Source of the DNA: [Ruminococcus] torques ATCC 27756
Lineage (GTDB): Bacteria; Bacillota; Clostridia; Lachnospirales; Lachnospiraceae
Reading direction: 5' to 3'
Assembly (NCBI RefSeq): GCF_000153925.1
Contig: NZ_DS264345.1
Span: 496,001-560,000 of the forward strand
DNA length: 64,000 bases
A program made the translations under genes and the position numbers. Position 1 is the first letter of the stretch; each line of letters opens with the position of its first letter. The notes beneath the pieces were generated by a model, which saw nothing but the letters and a program-made list of their open reading frames with translations, was not told where the DNA came from and did no database searches. Below are positions 8,855 to 18,183 of the stretch, piece after piece.

Positions 8855-10535
8855 TCAGACAGCATGGTGGAAAAAAAGCGTGGTATATCAAATATATCCG
8901 AAAAGCTTCTATGATTCGGACGGTGATGGATTTGGGGACTTGAACGGAATCAGAGAAAAACTGTCGTATCTTGAAAAGCTGGGAGTAGATGTGATCTGGC
9001 TGAATCCGATTTATGAATCACCGCAAGTTGATAATGGGTATGATATATCGAACTATAAAAAAATAGAGCCGCAGCTTGGGACGATGGAAGATTTTGACAT
9101 GCTGCTAAAAGAGGCTCATGAAAAGGGAATCCGCATCATTTTGGATCTTGTTGTCAATCATACATCGGACAAACATCCGTGGTTTACAGAAGCAAAAAAA
9201 GGGAAAGAAAATCCATATCATGATTATTACATATGGAAAGATACGATCCCGAATAACTGGGGATCAAGCTTTGGCGGACCTGCATGGGAGTATGTAGAAG
9301 AGACAGCGCAGTATTATCTTCATCTGTTTGCAAAAGAGCAGCCTGATCTAAACTGGGAGAACCCTAAAGTCCGGAAAGAAGTACAGGAGATTCTTCGCTT
9401 TTGGCTGGAAAAAGGGATTGACGGATTTCGGATGGATGTAATCACTTTGATTTCAAAAGATCCGGCTTATCCCGATGGTCCGGTGATTCAAAACAAAGCA
9501 TACGGAAGTTATTATGCAGGCTGTGCAAGCGGTCCGCGCGTCCATGAATATCTACAGGAAATGAATCGGGAAGTGTTGAGCAAATACGATATTATGACTG
9601 TAGGAGAAGCTCCTCATACAAGTGCAGACGAGGCGGCGCCTTATACAGCTTCGGATCGGCATGAACTGAATATGGTCTTTCATTTTGATCATATGCATCT
9701 TGATTATGATGAAAATGGAAAATATGCTAAAAACCGCGTGAAATTGACAGATTTAAAAGAAGTGATGACGAAATGGCAGGATACAATGCATGAATGTGAC
9801 GGTTGGAACAGTCTTTACTGGAGCAACCATGATCAGGCAAGGGCGGTATCTCGTTTCGGAAATGAATCAGAACCGTATCGTGTTAAATCGGCGAAAATGC
9901 TGGGAACGATCCTTCATATGATGCAGGGAACTCCGTATATTTATGAGGGAGAAGAACTGGGGATGACAAATGCTCATTTTGAGTCTATAGATGAGTACAA
10001 AGATGTGGAAGCGCTTGATATTTTTCGGGATTTTACGGAAAGAAAAGGTTTTTCCGAGAAAGATACATTGGAACTTCTCGGCTTGAAATCAAGGGACAAT
10101 GCGAGAACTCCGATGCAGTGGGATAATACGGTCAATGCCGGGTTTACAGAAGGAACTCCGTGGATCGGAGTGAATAAAAACTGTAAGGAGATCAATGTGG
10201 AACAGTGTCTTGCAGATCAGGATTCGATTTTTTACTATTATCAAAAACTGATTCAGCTTCGCCATGAAATGCCGATTATTACAGATGGGGTATATGAGCT
10301 TTTGGATAAGGAAAATGAAAGCGTATATGCATATCTTAGAAAGGGAGAAAAGGAGACGCTTCTCGTAGTCGGAAACTTTACGGATAAGACGATCAATTAT
10401 CATATAGAAGAAAAGGTGCAGGCTAAGAAAAGCAGACTTTTGATTTCAAATTATAACGCGGCGGAGACGTTTGAAAGAGATTTGTCGTTAGAGCCATATG
10501 GGGCATGCGTATATTTGCTGGAAGCAGAGAAATAA
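8847..10535 (+). CDS. GH13 alpha-glucosidase, probably oligo-1,6-glucosidase type
   Basis: A 562-residue cytoplasmic glycoside hydrolase family 13 enzyme without a signal peptide. The start WWKKSVVYQIYPKSF and the DSDGDGFGD metal loop are typical of the oligo-1,6-glucosidase group. Catalytic residues are visible: nucleophile Asp197 in GFRMDVITL, acid/base Glu254 in VGEAP, and Asp329 in SNHDQ. The residue after the nucleophile is Val, the choice associated with alpha-1,6 specificity, rather than Thr of alpha-1,4 enzymes. I chose the ATG at 8847, which overlaps the IIA stop. As last gene of the PTS operon it probably splits the imported, possibly phosphorylated, glucoside. Trehalose-6-phosphate hydrolase is a less likely alternative. 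Confidence 0.9.
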   Translation: MNNQTAWWKKSVVYQIYPKSFYDSDGDGFGDLNGIREKLSYLEKLGVDVIWLNPIYESPQVDNGYDISNYKKIEPQLGTMEDFDMLLKEAHEKGIRIILDLVVNHTSDKHPWFTEAKKGKENPYHDYYIWKDTIPNNWGSSFGGPAWEYVEETAQYYLHLFAKEQPDLNWENPKVRKEVQEILRFWLEKGIDGFRMDVITLISKDPAYPDGPVIQNKAYGSYYAGCASGPRVHEYLQEMNREVLSKYDIMTVGEAPHTSADEAAPYTASDRHELNMVFHFDHMHLDYDENGKYAKNRVKLTDLKEVMTKWQDTMHECDGWNSLYWSNHDQARAVSRFGNESEPYRVKSAKMLGTILHMMQGTPYIYEGEELGMTNAHFESIDEYKDVEALDIFRDFTERKGFSEKDTLELLGLKSRDNARTPMQWDNTVNAGFTEGTPWIGVNKNCKEINVEQCLADQDSIFYYYQKLIQLRHEMPIITDGVYELLDKENESVYAYLRKGEKETLLVVGNFTDKTINYHIEEKVQAKKSRLLISNYNAAETFERDLSLEPYGACVYLLEAEK

Positions 10536-10576
10536 GGAAATAATTTTTCCTTATAATGAAAAAAATGAAAAAACTC

Positions 10577-10620
10577 TTGACGAGGTTGGTGTTAAGTGAT
10601 ATCTTAATACCAACCTTTTT
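10577..10620 (+). promoter_or_regulatory. Long palindrome overlapping a promoter upstream of metY
   Basis: TTGACG at 10577-10582 and TATCTT at 10600-10605 are 17 bp apart. Across the spacer and -10 lies an inverted repeat (AGGTTGGTGTTAAG at 10583-10596 against CTTAATACCAACCT at 10603-10616, one mismatch) followed by T residues. It can be read as the terminator of the alpha-glucosidase gene or as an operator of the sulfur genes; both may be true. Confidence 0.55.
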
Positions 10621-10651
10621 AGTAGGTAAAAAACAGAAAGGAAGATAAGAT

Positions 10652-11942
10652 ATGGCAGATTATAAATTCGACACAATTCAGTTACATGCAGGACAGGAAC
10701 GTCCGGACCCGGCGACAGATGCGAGAGCAGTTCCGATCTATGCAACGACATCATATGTTTTTCACGACTGTGCCGATGCCGCGGCAAGGTTTGGTCTTCA
10801 GGCAGAAGGAAATATTTACGGCAGGCTGACAAACTCGACGCAGGAGGTATTTGAAAAAAGGATCGCGGCGCTGGAAGGCGGTTCAGCGGCTCTGGCGGTT
10901 GCTTCGGGAGCTGCAGCGATCACATATACGCTTCAGGCATTGGCGCAGAACGGCGGTCACATCGTTTCGCAGAAAACAATTTATGGCGGAAGTTATAATC
11001 TGCTGGCGCATACGTTGCCGAATCTCGGAATTACGGCAAGTTTTGTAGATATCCATGATCTGGAAGCGGTAGAACGTGCAATTACAGAGCAGACAAAAGC
11101 GCTCTATATCGAGACGCTCGGCAATCCCAACTGTGATATTCCGGATATGGATGCACTGGCAGAATTAGCTCACAAATATCAGATCCCTCTTGTGGTGGAT
11201 AATACGTTTGGAACGCCGTATTGGATTCGGCCGATCGAACATGGAGCGGATATTGTCGTACATTCTGCCACAAAGTTTATCGGCGGGCACGGAACAACAC
11301 TTGGAGGCGTTATCGTTGATTCGGGAAGATTTGACTGGAAAGCTTCGGGAAAGTATCCGGCTATTACAGACCCAAATGACAGCTATCATGGAGTTGTGTT
11401 TTCGCAGGCGGCTCCGGGCGCGGCGTTTGTGACATATATCCGGGCGGTGATCCTGCGTGATATGGGCGCGGCAATCTCTCCTTTTGCTGCATTTCTTTTG
11501 CTTCAGGGAACAGAAACGCTCTCCCTTCGTTTGGAACGTCATGCCGAAAATACGAAAAAAGTGATCGAATACTTGAATCACCATCCCCTTGTTGAAAAAG
11601 TGAATCATCCGCTTCTGGCGGATCATCCGGATCATGATTTATACAAGAAGTTTTTCAAAAATGGCGGAGGTTCTATTTTTACATTTGAGATTAAGGGAGG
11701 AATAAAAGAAGACGCACGAGTTTATCGATCATTTGGAAATATTTTCTCTTTTGGCAAATGTTGCGGATGTCAAAAGTCTTGTGATCCATCCGGCAACAAC
11801 AACCCATTCTCAGCTTAACGCACAGGAACTGCAGGAGCAGGGAATCCGGCAGAATACGATCCGTCTTTCAATCGGAACGGAACATATCGACGATATTATC
11901 GCAGATTTGGAAAAGGGATTTGCATCTGTTGAAAAACTGTGA
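10652..11942 (+). pseudogene. metY: O-acetylhomoserine sulfhydrylase (MetY type), frameshifted near the C terminus
   Basis: The first 355 residues match a PLP-dependent O-acetylhomoserine aminocarboxypropyltransferase, which makes homocysteine from O-acetylhomoserine and sulfide. The PLP lysine is Lys208 in SATKFIGG. Shortly after GGIKEDA the frame fails, and the expected continuation [20 protein letters not shown] and the [13 protein letters not shown] tail is found in the +1 frame to 11942. The change falls at about 11714-11718 and is not at a homopolymer. The full gene would encode about 430 residues, normal for the family. It is followed by cysK and an Rrf2 regulator. Sequencing error or recent loss cannot be told apart here. 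Confidence 0.85.
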
Positions 11943-11979
11943 GAAAATAAAATTGAAACATGAAAAAGGAGATAATAAT

Positions 11980-12912
11980 ATGTCTAAGATTTATACATCA
12001 GCCGATCAGTTGATCGGAAAAACACCACTTATGGAACTGACCCATATTGAAAAAGAACATGGGCTGAAAGCAAAAATCCTGGCAAAATTGGAATATTTTA
12101 ATCCGGCAGGCTCTGTAAAGGATCGAGTAGCGAAAGCGATGATAGATGAGGCTGAAAAAAGCGGAAAATTAAAGAAAGATTCTGTTATTATCGAACCGAC
12201 GAGCGGGAATACAGGAATCGGTCTTGCGGCTGTTGCAGCGGCAAGAGGATACCGCATTATTATAGTGATGCCGGAAACGATGTCGGTAGAACGCAGGCAG
12301 ATCATGAAAGCATATGGCGCGGAACTCGTGTTAAGTGACGGAGCGAGAGGAATGAAAGGTGCGATTGAGAAGGCGGAAGAATTGGCAAAAGAACTTCCGA
12401 ACAGCTTTATCCCGGGTCAGTTTGTAAACCCGGCGAATCCACAGGCTCATCGGGACACGACGGGCCCGGAGATCTACGAAGATACAGATGCGAAGGTCGA
12501 TATCTTTGTGGCGGGAGTAGGAACAGGAGGTACCCTGACCGGAGTCGGAGAATATCTGAAATCGAAAAAGAAAGACGTGGAGATCGTGGCTGTTGAGCCG
12601 AAGTCGTCGGCAGTTCTTTCAGAAGGAATTCCGGGAGCGCATAAAATTCAGGGAATCGGGGCAGGATTTGTTCCGGAAATTTTAAATACAAATGTTTATG
12701 ACGAGATTATCGCAGTTTCGGACGAAGATGCATTTGCCACAGGAAAAATGATCGGACAAAGAGAAGGTATTCTTGTCGGCATTTCATCCGGAGCAGCGGT
12801 TTGGGCGGCAATAGAGCTTGCAAAACGCAGCGAGAATGAAGGAAAGACGATCGTAGTGCTTCTGCCTGATACGGGGGATCGCTATTTGTCGACACCGATG
12901 TTCGCGGATTGA
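11980..12912 (+). CDS. cysK: Cysteine synthase A
   Basis: A 310-residue PLP enzyme making cysteine from O-acetylserine and sulfide in the cytoplasm. The PLP lysine is Lys47 in NPAGSVKDR; the substrate loop TSGNTG is at residues 74-79; [10 protein letters not shown] binds the PLP phosphate. The ATG at 11980 follows AAGGAGAT; an upstream in-frame ATG at 11920 lies inside metY and is not needed. Position between metY and an Rrf2-family regulator indicates a sulfur-assimilation operon, possibly controlled by that regulator. Confidence 0.96.
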   Translation: MSKIYTSADQLIGKTPLMELTHIEKEHGLKAKILAKLEYFNPAGSVKDRVAKAMIDEAEKSGKLKKDSVIIEPTSGNTGIGLAAVAAARGYRIIIVMPETMSVERRQIMKAYGAELVLSDGARGMKGAIEKAEELAKELPNSFIPGQFVNPANPQAHRDTTGPEIYEDTDAKVDIFVAGVGTGGTLTGVGEYLKSKKKDVEIVAVEPKSSAVLSEGIPGAHKIQGIGAGFVPEILNTNVYDEIIAVSDEDAFATGKMIGQREGILVGISSGAAVWAAIELAKRSENEGKTIVVLLPDTGDRYLSTPMFAD

Positions 12913-12945
12913 CTTTCAAAAAGCATGAGAAAGGAGAAGTGCTGA

Positions 12946-13377
12946 ATGTTGATCTCCACAAAAGGAAGATATGCTTTAAGAGTGATGATCGATCTTGCAC
13001 AGAATAAAGAGTCCGGGCATGTCGCGATGAAAATCGTGGCTGCCCGGCAAGGTATTTCTTTGAAGTATTTAGAAAGGATCTTGCCGGTGCTGACAAAAAA
13101 CGGATTAATAGAAGGCGTTCACGGAAAAGGCGGCGGGTATCGTCTCTGCCGTGAACCAAAAGAATATAAGGTCGGAGAAATCCTTCGTCTTACGGAGGGA
13201 AACCTTGCTCCGGTCTCATGCCTGGAATGCAATGCACCTGTCTGTGAAAGAAAAGATCAGTGTCACACAATTGGAATGTGGACTGATTTTCACAAAATGA
13301 TCAATGATTATTTTGATGGTATCACACTGGAAGATTTGATGCATAGAAATACAGAGTTATCAGAGGATGAGAAGTAA
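12946..13377 (+). CDS. Rrf2 family transcriptional regulator with a cysteine cluster
   Basis: A 143-residue Rrf2 protein. The N terminus MLISTKGRYALRVMIDLA and the winged helix with GVHGKGGGYRL are typical. Residues 92-107 hold Cys92, Cys95, Cys100, Cys106 and His107; IscR-type members use three cysteines and a histidine here to bind a [2Fe-2S] cluster. The CymR members that control cysteine genes through CysK lack such a cluster, so this one may sense Fe-S or redox state. It sits 34 bp after cysK and its last base overlaps the next gene start (TAATGA), so it belongs to the sulfur operon. CymR-like or IscR-like function remains open. Confidence 0.88.
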   Translation: MLISTKGRYALRVMIDLAQNKESGHVAMKIVAARQGISLKYLERILPVLTKNGLIEGVHGKGGGYRLCREPKEYKVGEILRLTEGNLAPVSCLECNAPVCERKDQCHTIGMWTDFHKMINDYFDGITLEDLMHRNTELSEDEK

Positions 13378-14061
13378 TGAAACGAAATATTGATTTGAAT
13401 GAAATATCAGACGGGCGTCTCTATTCGTCCGGAGATATGGTAAAAGCGGATTGTCATGACTGTGCGGGGTGTTCCGCATGCTGCAGAGGAATGGGTGACT
13501 CGATCAAATTAGATCCTATGGATATATGGCGGCTTAAAAAAGGGGTCGGAAAAGAATTTACGGCTTTGATGGAACAGGAAATTGAGCTGGGGATTGTAGA
13601 CGGTATGATATTGCCGAACGTGCGGATGACGCCGGAAGGAGATGTCTGTCCGTTTTTAGATGTGTATGGCAGATGCAGCATACATGCATATAGACCGGGT
13701 ATCTGCCGTCTGTTTCCTCTTGGCAGATATTATGAAGAAAACGGAATAAAATATTTTATCCAGATCCATGAATGTGCGAGAAAGGAACGTGGTAAGATAA
13801 AAAATAAAAAAATGGCTCGGAATTGCAAACTTGAAAGCGTATGAGGACTATATATGGAAGTGGCATGGATTTCTGAAAGATTGTGAAAATGCGATCTTCG
13901 GGCTGGATGATAAAAACAGAAATATATTGACTCTATATGTGCTGAGGAGCTTTTTTGAGGCGCCATATCGGGCTGATGATGAAAACGGATTTTATGAAGA
14001 GTTTTCTGTAAAAATGGAAGAAGTGAGAAAAAAACTGGATGGCTTGAAAGATTTTTCGTAA
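13377..14061 (+). pseudogene. YkgJ family cysteine-cluster protein, frameshifted
   Basis: The first frame (13377-13844) encodes the cysteine-rich YkgJ domain with CHDCAGCSACCRGMGD, CPFLDVYGRC and RPGICRLFPLG, presumably a metal or Fe-S site of unknown function. The C-terminal half typical of clostridial members (KKWLGIANLKAYEDYIWKW and a helix with YVLRSFF) is in the +1 frame and ends at 14061. The frames join at a run of seven A at 13806-13812; six would keep one frame of about 228 residues. The start overlaps the Rrf2 stop. Homopolymer error or slippage is likely. Alternatively the short first protein may be made alone. Confidence 0.75.
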
Positions 14062-14195
14062 AGCGCTTTAAAATAGAAAAAATGTTCTCTTGTAGTTTTG
14101 ATTGTAAAGAAGTATAATGGGAATAAATTTATGGATAACGCTTCCTGAAAGTATCTCATGGAAGCGATCCGGACAGGAAAACAGGAGGTTTCGAT

Positions 14196-14645
14196 ATGGC
14201 TTGGGCAATATTTTCTATGCTATTTCTCGCGATCGGAGGAGTGGTCTATGGCGCTGCGGCATTAATCTGGTTTGCGTTGACGATTCTCGCAAACTGGCTG
14301 ATGTTTATGAAAGCGGGAGAGGCCGGTTGGAAGTCTATAATTCCGGTATATAATACATATACGGCTTATAAGATCGCGTGGACTCCGAATATGTTTTGGA
14401 TTTATTTCATATTTACAGTGTTGGAAAGTATATTTTCCAGTATTTCAGGCGGAGATTTCTGGTCGTTTTCGGGATTTCTGGGAGGTCTGTGCGGACTGGT
14501 AACGATCGTTTTGTCTGTGTTTTATTGTGTGAATCTGGCGAAAAGCTTCGGAAAAGGACTTGGGTTTACGATCGGACTGATTTTCCTTGAGCCGATTTTT
14601 GTTATGATGATCGCTTTCGGATCAGCCCGATATCAGAAATATTAA
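14196..14645 (+). CDS. DUF5684-type small integral membrane protein
   Basis: A 149-residue hydrophobic protein with about four membrane segments. After the first helix the motif KAGEAGWKSIIPVYNTY, then KIAW, is characteristic of DUF5684 membrane proteins in Firmicutes. CAGGAGG precedes the ATG. The function of the family is not known. It is transcribed towards galT and is separated from it by a strong bidirectional terminator. Confidence 0.75.
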   Translation: MAWAIFSMLFLAIGGVVYGAAALIWFALTILANWLMFMKAGEAGWKSIIPVYNTYTAYKIAWTPNMFWIYFIFTVLESIFSSISGGDFWSFSGFLGGLCGLVTIVLSVFYCVNLAKSFGKGLGFTIGLIFLEPIFVMMIAFGSARYQKY

Positions 14646-14712
14646 AATGTCTTGTTTTTTATAAGTGAAAGGCGTGTTATGAAAAGAGGCTGTGAAATAA
14701 CAGTCTCTATGG

Positions 14713-14758
14713 AAAAAGAGGACCTTTCGTTCAAAATGAACGAAAGGTCCTCTTTTTT
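14713..14758. terminator. Strong bidirectional terminator between DUF5684 gene and galT
   Basis: A perfect 16-bp stem (14718-14733 with 14737-14752, loop AAA) is flanked by five A on the left and six T on the right, so it can end transcription from both converging genes. Confidence 0.93.
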
Positions 14759-14815
14759 ACTCCCTTTCCGAAGGGGATATATTGCCAAAGGAGAAGTTTA
14801 TCAGAGGTATATCCA

Positions 14816-16306
14816 TCAGAGTGTGGAAATGAAACGTTTAAAGGCTTTAATTCCTTCATCTGTGCATTTATATACACCTGCGTCTTCGAGTACTTTGCAA
14901 AATACTTTTCCGACTTCCTGTTCCAAAATCTGTTCGATATTTTCTTCTGTAACATTGTCGTACTCTGATAGAAAGGCATCTGTCCAGTCTGCGTGTTTTG
15001 CAATTTGATCATTGCTTCGGATGTCTTTTTTCTCTATGATATATTCTTTTAGAAGTTCCATCTCTCCTTTGAGTCTTGCAGGAAGAACGGCGAGACCCAT
15101 TACTTCTATCAGACCGATGTTTTCTTTTTTGATATGGTGAAGTTCTTCGTGCGGATGATATACTCCGAGAGGATGTTCTTCTGTTGTAATGTTGTTGCGA
15201 AGCGTCAGATCAAGTTCATACATACCGTCTTTTTTTCTGGCGATCGGGGTGATCGTGTTGTGTAAAACCCCGTCTGTTTCTGCAAATATAAATGCTTCCT
15301 CGTCTGTATAAGTACGCCATTTTGAAAGAATATGATCTGCAAGGTCGATAATCTGTTCCGTATTTTCTCCTCTCAGACGGATAACAGAAAGGGGCCATTT
15401 GACGATTCCCGCTTCCACGTCTTCATATCCCGGCACAGTAAAGTTTTCGATGATCGGAGCTTTGGCCATGGCGAAAGTATAATTTCCGCCCTGGAAATGA
15501 TCATGGCTTAAGATAGAGCCGCCGACGATCGGAAGGTCTGCGTTCGATCCAAGGAAGTAGTGTGGAAATAGTTTAATAAAATCAAACAGTTTGGCAAATG
15601 TATTTCTGTCTATCTTCATCGGAACATGTTCGCCGTTAAATACGATGCAGTGTTCGTTGTAATAAACGTAAGGAGAATACTGGAATCCCCAGCTGCGTCC
15701 CTGGATCGTGATCGGGATGATGCGGTGGTTCTCTCTTGCAGGATGGTTGGAACGTCCGGCATAGCCTTCGTTTTCCATGCAGAGCTGACATTTTGGATAG
15801 GAAGCGGATTTCGCTTTTCCTGCAGCGGCAATCGCTTTCGGATCTTTTTCCGGTTTGGAAAGATTGATCGTAATGTCAAGTGTGCCGTATTTGGTTTCGA
15901 CTGTCCATTTTCGATCTTTTTTGATGCGGTAGCGGCGGATATAGTCACTGTCCTGACTTAATTTATAATAGTAAGAGGTGGCTTCCTCAGGAGAAATGTT
16001 ATATTTTTCCTGAAATTCTTTTTGGATCTGTGAAGGACGCGGCATCAGACAGTTCATGATTTTTGTGTCAAAAAGATCACGGTATGTAATGCTGTCTTCT
16101 ATAATTCCCCGTTTTACGGCCTCGTCAAGAAGATCTTTGAGAATTTCCTCAAGATCACGGTTGTCGGAAGTACATTCGATGTCTTCGTAGTTGTCTTCAT
16201 GAAAGAGTTCAAGAAGAAGATTTGTTGTGTAAACACGTTCGCATTCGGGAGTAAGACCGGTATCTATCCCATATTGCACTAATTTTTTGATTGATTCATA
16301 AAGCAT
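14816..16306 (-). CDS. galT: UDP-glucose--hexose-1-phosphate uridylyltransferase, Firmicutes type
   Basis: A 496-residue GalT of the long Gram-positive class, which differs from the shorter E. coli class. It swaps UMP between UDP-glucose and galactose 1-phosphate in the Leloir pathway. The active region GGSILSHDHFQGG provides the histidine pair, and the cysteine-rich CQLCMENEGYAGR stretch lies mid-protein. The ATG at 16306 follows AAAGGAG. It is divergent from an AraC regulator gene; the intergenic region carries the gal motif shared with galE and galK. Confidence 0.96.
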   Translation of the reverse strand: MLYESIKKLVQYGIDTGLTPECERVYTTNLLLELFHEDNYEDIECTSDNRDLEEILKDLLDEAVKRGIIEDSITYRDLFDTKIMNCLMPRPSQIQKEFQEKYNISPEEATSYYYKLSQDSDYIRRYRIKKDRKWTVETKYGTLDITINLSKPEKDPKAIAAAGKAKSASYPKCQLCMENEGYAGRSNHPARENHRIIPITIQGRSWGFQYSPYVYYNEHCIVFNGEHVPMKIDRNTFAKLFDFIKLFPHYFLGSNADLPIVGGSILSHDHFQGGNYTFAMAKAPIIENFTVPGYEDVEAGIVKWPLSVIRLRGENTEQIIDLADHILSKWRTYTDEEAFIFAETDGVLHNTITPIARKKDGMYELDLTLRNNITTEEHPLGVYHPHEELHHIKKENIGLIEVMGLAVLPARLKGEMELLKEYIIEKKDIRSNDQIAKHADWTDAFLSEYDNVTEENIEQILEQEVGKVFCKVLEDAGVYKCTDEGIKAFKRFISTL

Positions 16307-16382
16307 GATCGGACTCCTTTTTTCTGTTTTTTGTTAATTAATTTGTGGAAAGTTTTTTATTTTCTCGAAATTTTCTGTCTAT

Positions 16383-16450
16383 AGTATAGGATGAAAGCAG
16401 TGAAAAGGTCTATAAAAAATCCGTGCGAATCCATGTAAAAATGTTGCATT
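16383..16450 (-). promoter_or_regulatory. Gal motif and promoter of galT, shared with the divergent AraC gene
   Basis: On the minus strand AATGCAACATTTTTAC (16450 to 16435) is identical to the galE motif. ATTCGC follows at 16430-16425, as it does near galK. A -10 hexamer TATACT lies at 16388-16383, 46 bp further. On the other strand the site borders TATAAT-like DNA (16451-16456) ahead of the AraC gene, so one site could serve both promoters. Confidence 0.7.
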
Positions 16451-16526
16451 TATAATAAGGGAAAGTTTATAATGGATATAGTTTGATGATCGGGATATGA
16501 AACGAAGGATCAAGAAAGGGGATTCT

Positions 16527-17369
16527 ATGGAAGCATCATATAAACATTCGTATAAAACAGGGGAAAATCTGCTGAATTCTTTGTCCGTATATAATGTCGG
16601 ATATCAGAAATGTGATCCCGAATATCAGTGGGGGCCCGGAGTGAGAGATCACTATTGTATTCATCACATTTTGTCGGGGAGCGGATGTTATTGTACGGGA
16701 ACTGTGTCAAAGCATTTGGAAGAAGGAGATACGTTTATTCTCTATCCGGGAGTAGAGCTTAGGTATCAGGCAGATGCGGATAAGCCGTGGGAATATGCAT
16801 GGGCAGGGTTTATGGGCGCGGATGCGGCGTCTCTTATCAGAAATACAGAATTTAGCAGGGAGACTCCGTATATTTTAAAAGGGAGGATTCCGACAGAAAA
16901 GATACGTGACGGACTGGAACGGATTTATAATGCGAAAGGAAATACATATGAGGCCGCTGTCGCTATGACAGGGGAGATGTACAGTCTGCTGGCAGTGTTT
17001 ATGCATTACGCAGAGCATGAAGAGAAAGAAAAGGCGATACAGCTGACTTACGCAGAGAAGGCGGAGAGTTATATAGAAACAAATTATTCATATCCTATTA
17101 CGGTAGAAGAGATTGCTTCCTATGTCGGGATAAGCAGAAGCCATTTGTTTCGTTCTTTTCAAAATTATATGAACAGATCGCCGAAAGAATATTTGACGGA
17201 ATACAGGATCAAGCAGGCGTGTCGACTTCTGCGAGAGACAGATCTTTCGGTCTCGGCGATTGCTTATTCGGTCGGTTTTGAAAATAATCTTTATTTTTCA
17301 AAAGCTTTTCGTAAGCAGAAAGGGGAAAGTCCGTCAGAGTACAGAAAGAGCCGTGTAAGAAAAATATGA
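16527..17369 (+). CDS. AraC family transcriptional regulator, candidate gal regulator
   Basis: A 280-residue regulator with an N-terminal cupin-like sugar-sensing domain (HHILSGSG and GDTFILYPG are typical) and a C-terminal double helix-turn-helix of about 100 residues (EIASYVGISRSHLFRSF; SVGFENNLYFSKAFRK). The ATG at 16527 follows AAAGGGG; an in-frame ATG at 16497 is less well placed. It is divergent from galT. The 16-bp sequence between them recurs ahead of galE and galK at the same distance from a -10, so I propose it as activator of the dispersed Leloir genes and possibly of itself. Effector unknown, perhaps galactose. Confidence 0.9.
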   Translation: MEASYKHSYKTGENLLNSLSVYNVGYQKCDPEYQWGPGVRDHYCIHHILSGSGCYCTGTVSKHLEEGDTFILYPGVELRYQADADKPWEYAWAGFMGADAASLIRNTEFSRETPYILKGRIPTEKIRDGLERIYNAKGNTYEAAVAMTGEMYSLLAVFMHYAEHEEKEKAIQLTYAEKAESYIETNYSYPITVEEIASYVGISRSHLFRSFQNYMNRSPKEYLTEYRIKQACRLLRETDLSVSAIAYSVGFENNLYFSKAFRKQKGESPSEYRKSRVRKI

Positions 17370-17458
17370 CGGTATATCTTGCAAAACGGAACGCTTTGCA
17401 TCTATAAGAGAAGAAGAACATATACTGGAAAGTGAAAGAAATCAAAGGCAGAGATGCA

Positions 17459-18154
17459 ATGGAGCGAAACAGAAAAATATGGATGCAGATCTTGGTGTTG
17501 GCAGCAGTGCTGCGCTTTTTTCCATTTGATTTTCAAACGGCTGTTTCAACGGCGTCAGAAGATGTTGCGGCGGAATGTGCAGGGGGAGAAGAGCAGAAAC
17601 CGAAGATTGCGCTTACGTTTGATGACGGGCCGAATATAAAGTATACTCCGATGCTTTTGGACGGTTTAAAAGAACGGGGGATCAAAGCAACATTTTTTCT
17701 GATCGGAGCAAACACAGAACAAGAAGAAAGCAAAAAAATCGTAAAAAGAATGTATGAAGAAGGTCATTTGATCGGAAATCATACATATCGTCATGTCGAT
17801 CTGTCGAAAATCAGCGGCAGAGAGGCTGAAAAAGAGATTAAAACTACAGATGAGGCGATTAAAAAGATCACAGGACATGAGACGGAATTTATCCGTCCGC
17901 CGTTTGGGGCAATGCCGGAAGGAGAAGAAGATCCCGATAAAATATATGTGAAATGGACGGTTGACTCTCTTGATTGGGTTACAAAAGACACGGAAAAAAT
18001 TGTCGAGAAAGTAACGGCGGATACAAAAGAAGGAGATGTAATCCTTATGCATGACTGTTACGGAGAGTCGGTGGAGGCCGCATTACAGATTGTTGATATT
18101 ATGGAGAAACAAGGATATGAGTTTGTGACAGCAGACGAATTGATTATTAATTGA
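17459..18154 (+). CDS. Polysaccharide deacetylase family protein
   Basis: A 231-residue exported or membrane-anchored NodB-type deacetylase. An N-terminal hydrophobic segment (residues about 8-25) is followed by the NodB motifs: TFDDGPN (metal aspartate and catalytic base), HLIGNHTYRH (metal histidines), RPPFG, SLDW and a closing MHD. These zinc-dependent enzymes remove N-acetyl groups from peptidoglycan or chitooligosaccharides, often giving lysozyme resistance. The start is uncertain: ATG at 17459 has only a weak AAAGGCAG site; a GTG at 17432 would add nine residues. The gene stands alone ahead of tcdA. Confidence 0.88.
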   Translation: MERNRKIWMQILVLAAVLRFFPFDFQTAVSTASEDVAAECAGGEEQKPKIALTFDDGPNIKYTPMLLDGLKERGIKATFFLIGANTEQEESKKIVKRMYEEGHLIGNHTYRHVDLSKISGREAEKEIKTTDEAIKKITGHETEFIRPPFGAMPEGEEDPDKIYVKWTVDSLDWVTKDTEKIVEKVTADTKEGDVILMHDCYGESVEAALQIVDIMEKQGYEFVTADELIIN

Positions 18155-18183
18155 TAGTTTGAAAGAACAGGATAGGAGAACGG

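Noticed and set aside
14060-14069. AAAGCGCTTT palindrome resembling a catabolite-responsive site
   Set aside because: It overlaps the stop of the YkgJ-type gene, lacks the outer TG and CA of the consensus, and has no promoter clearly linked to it.
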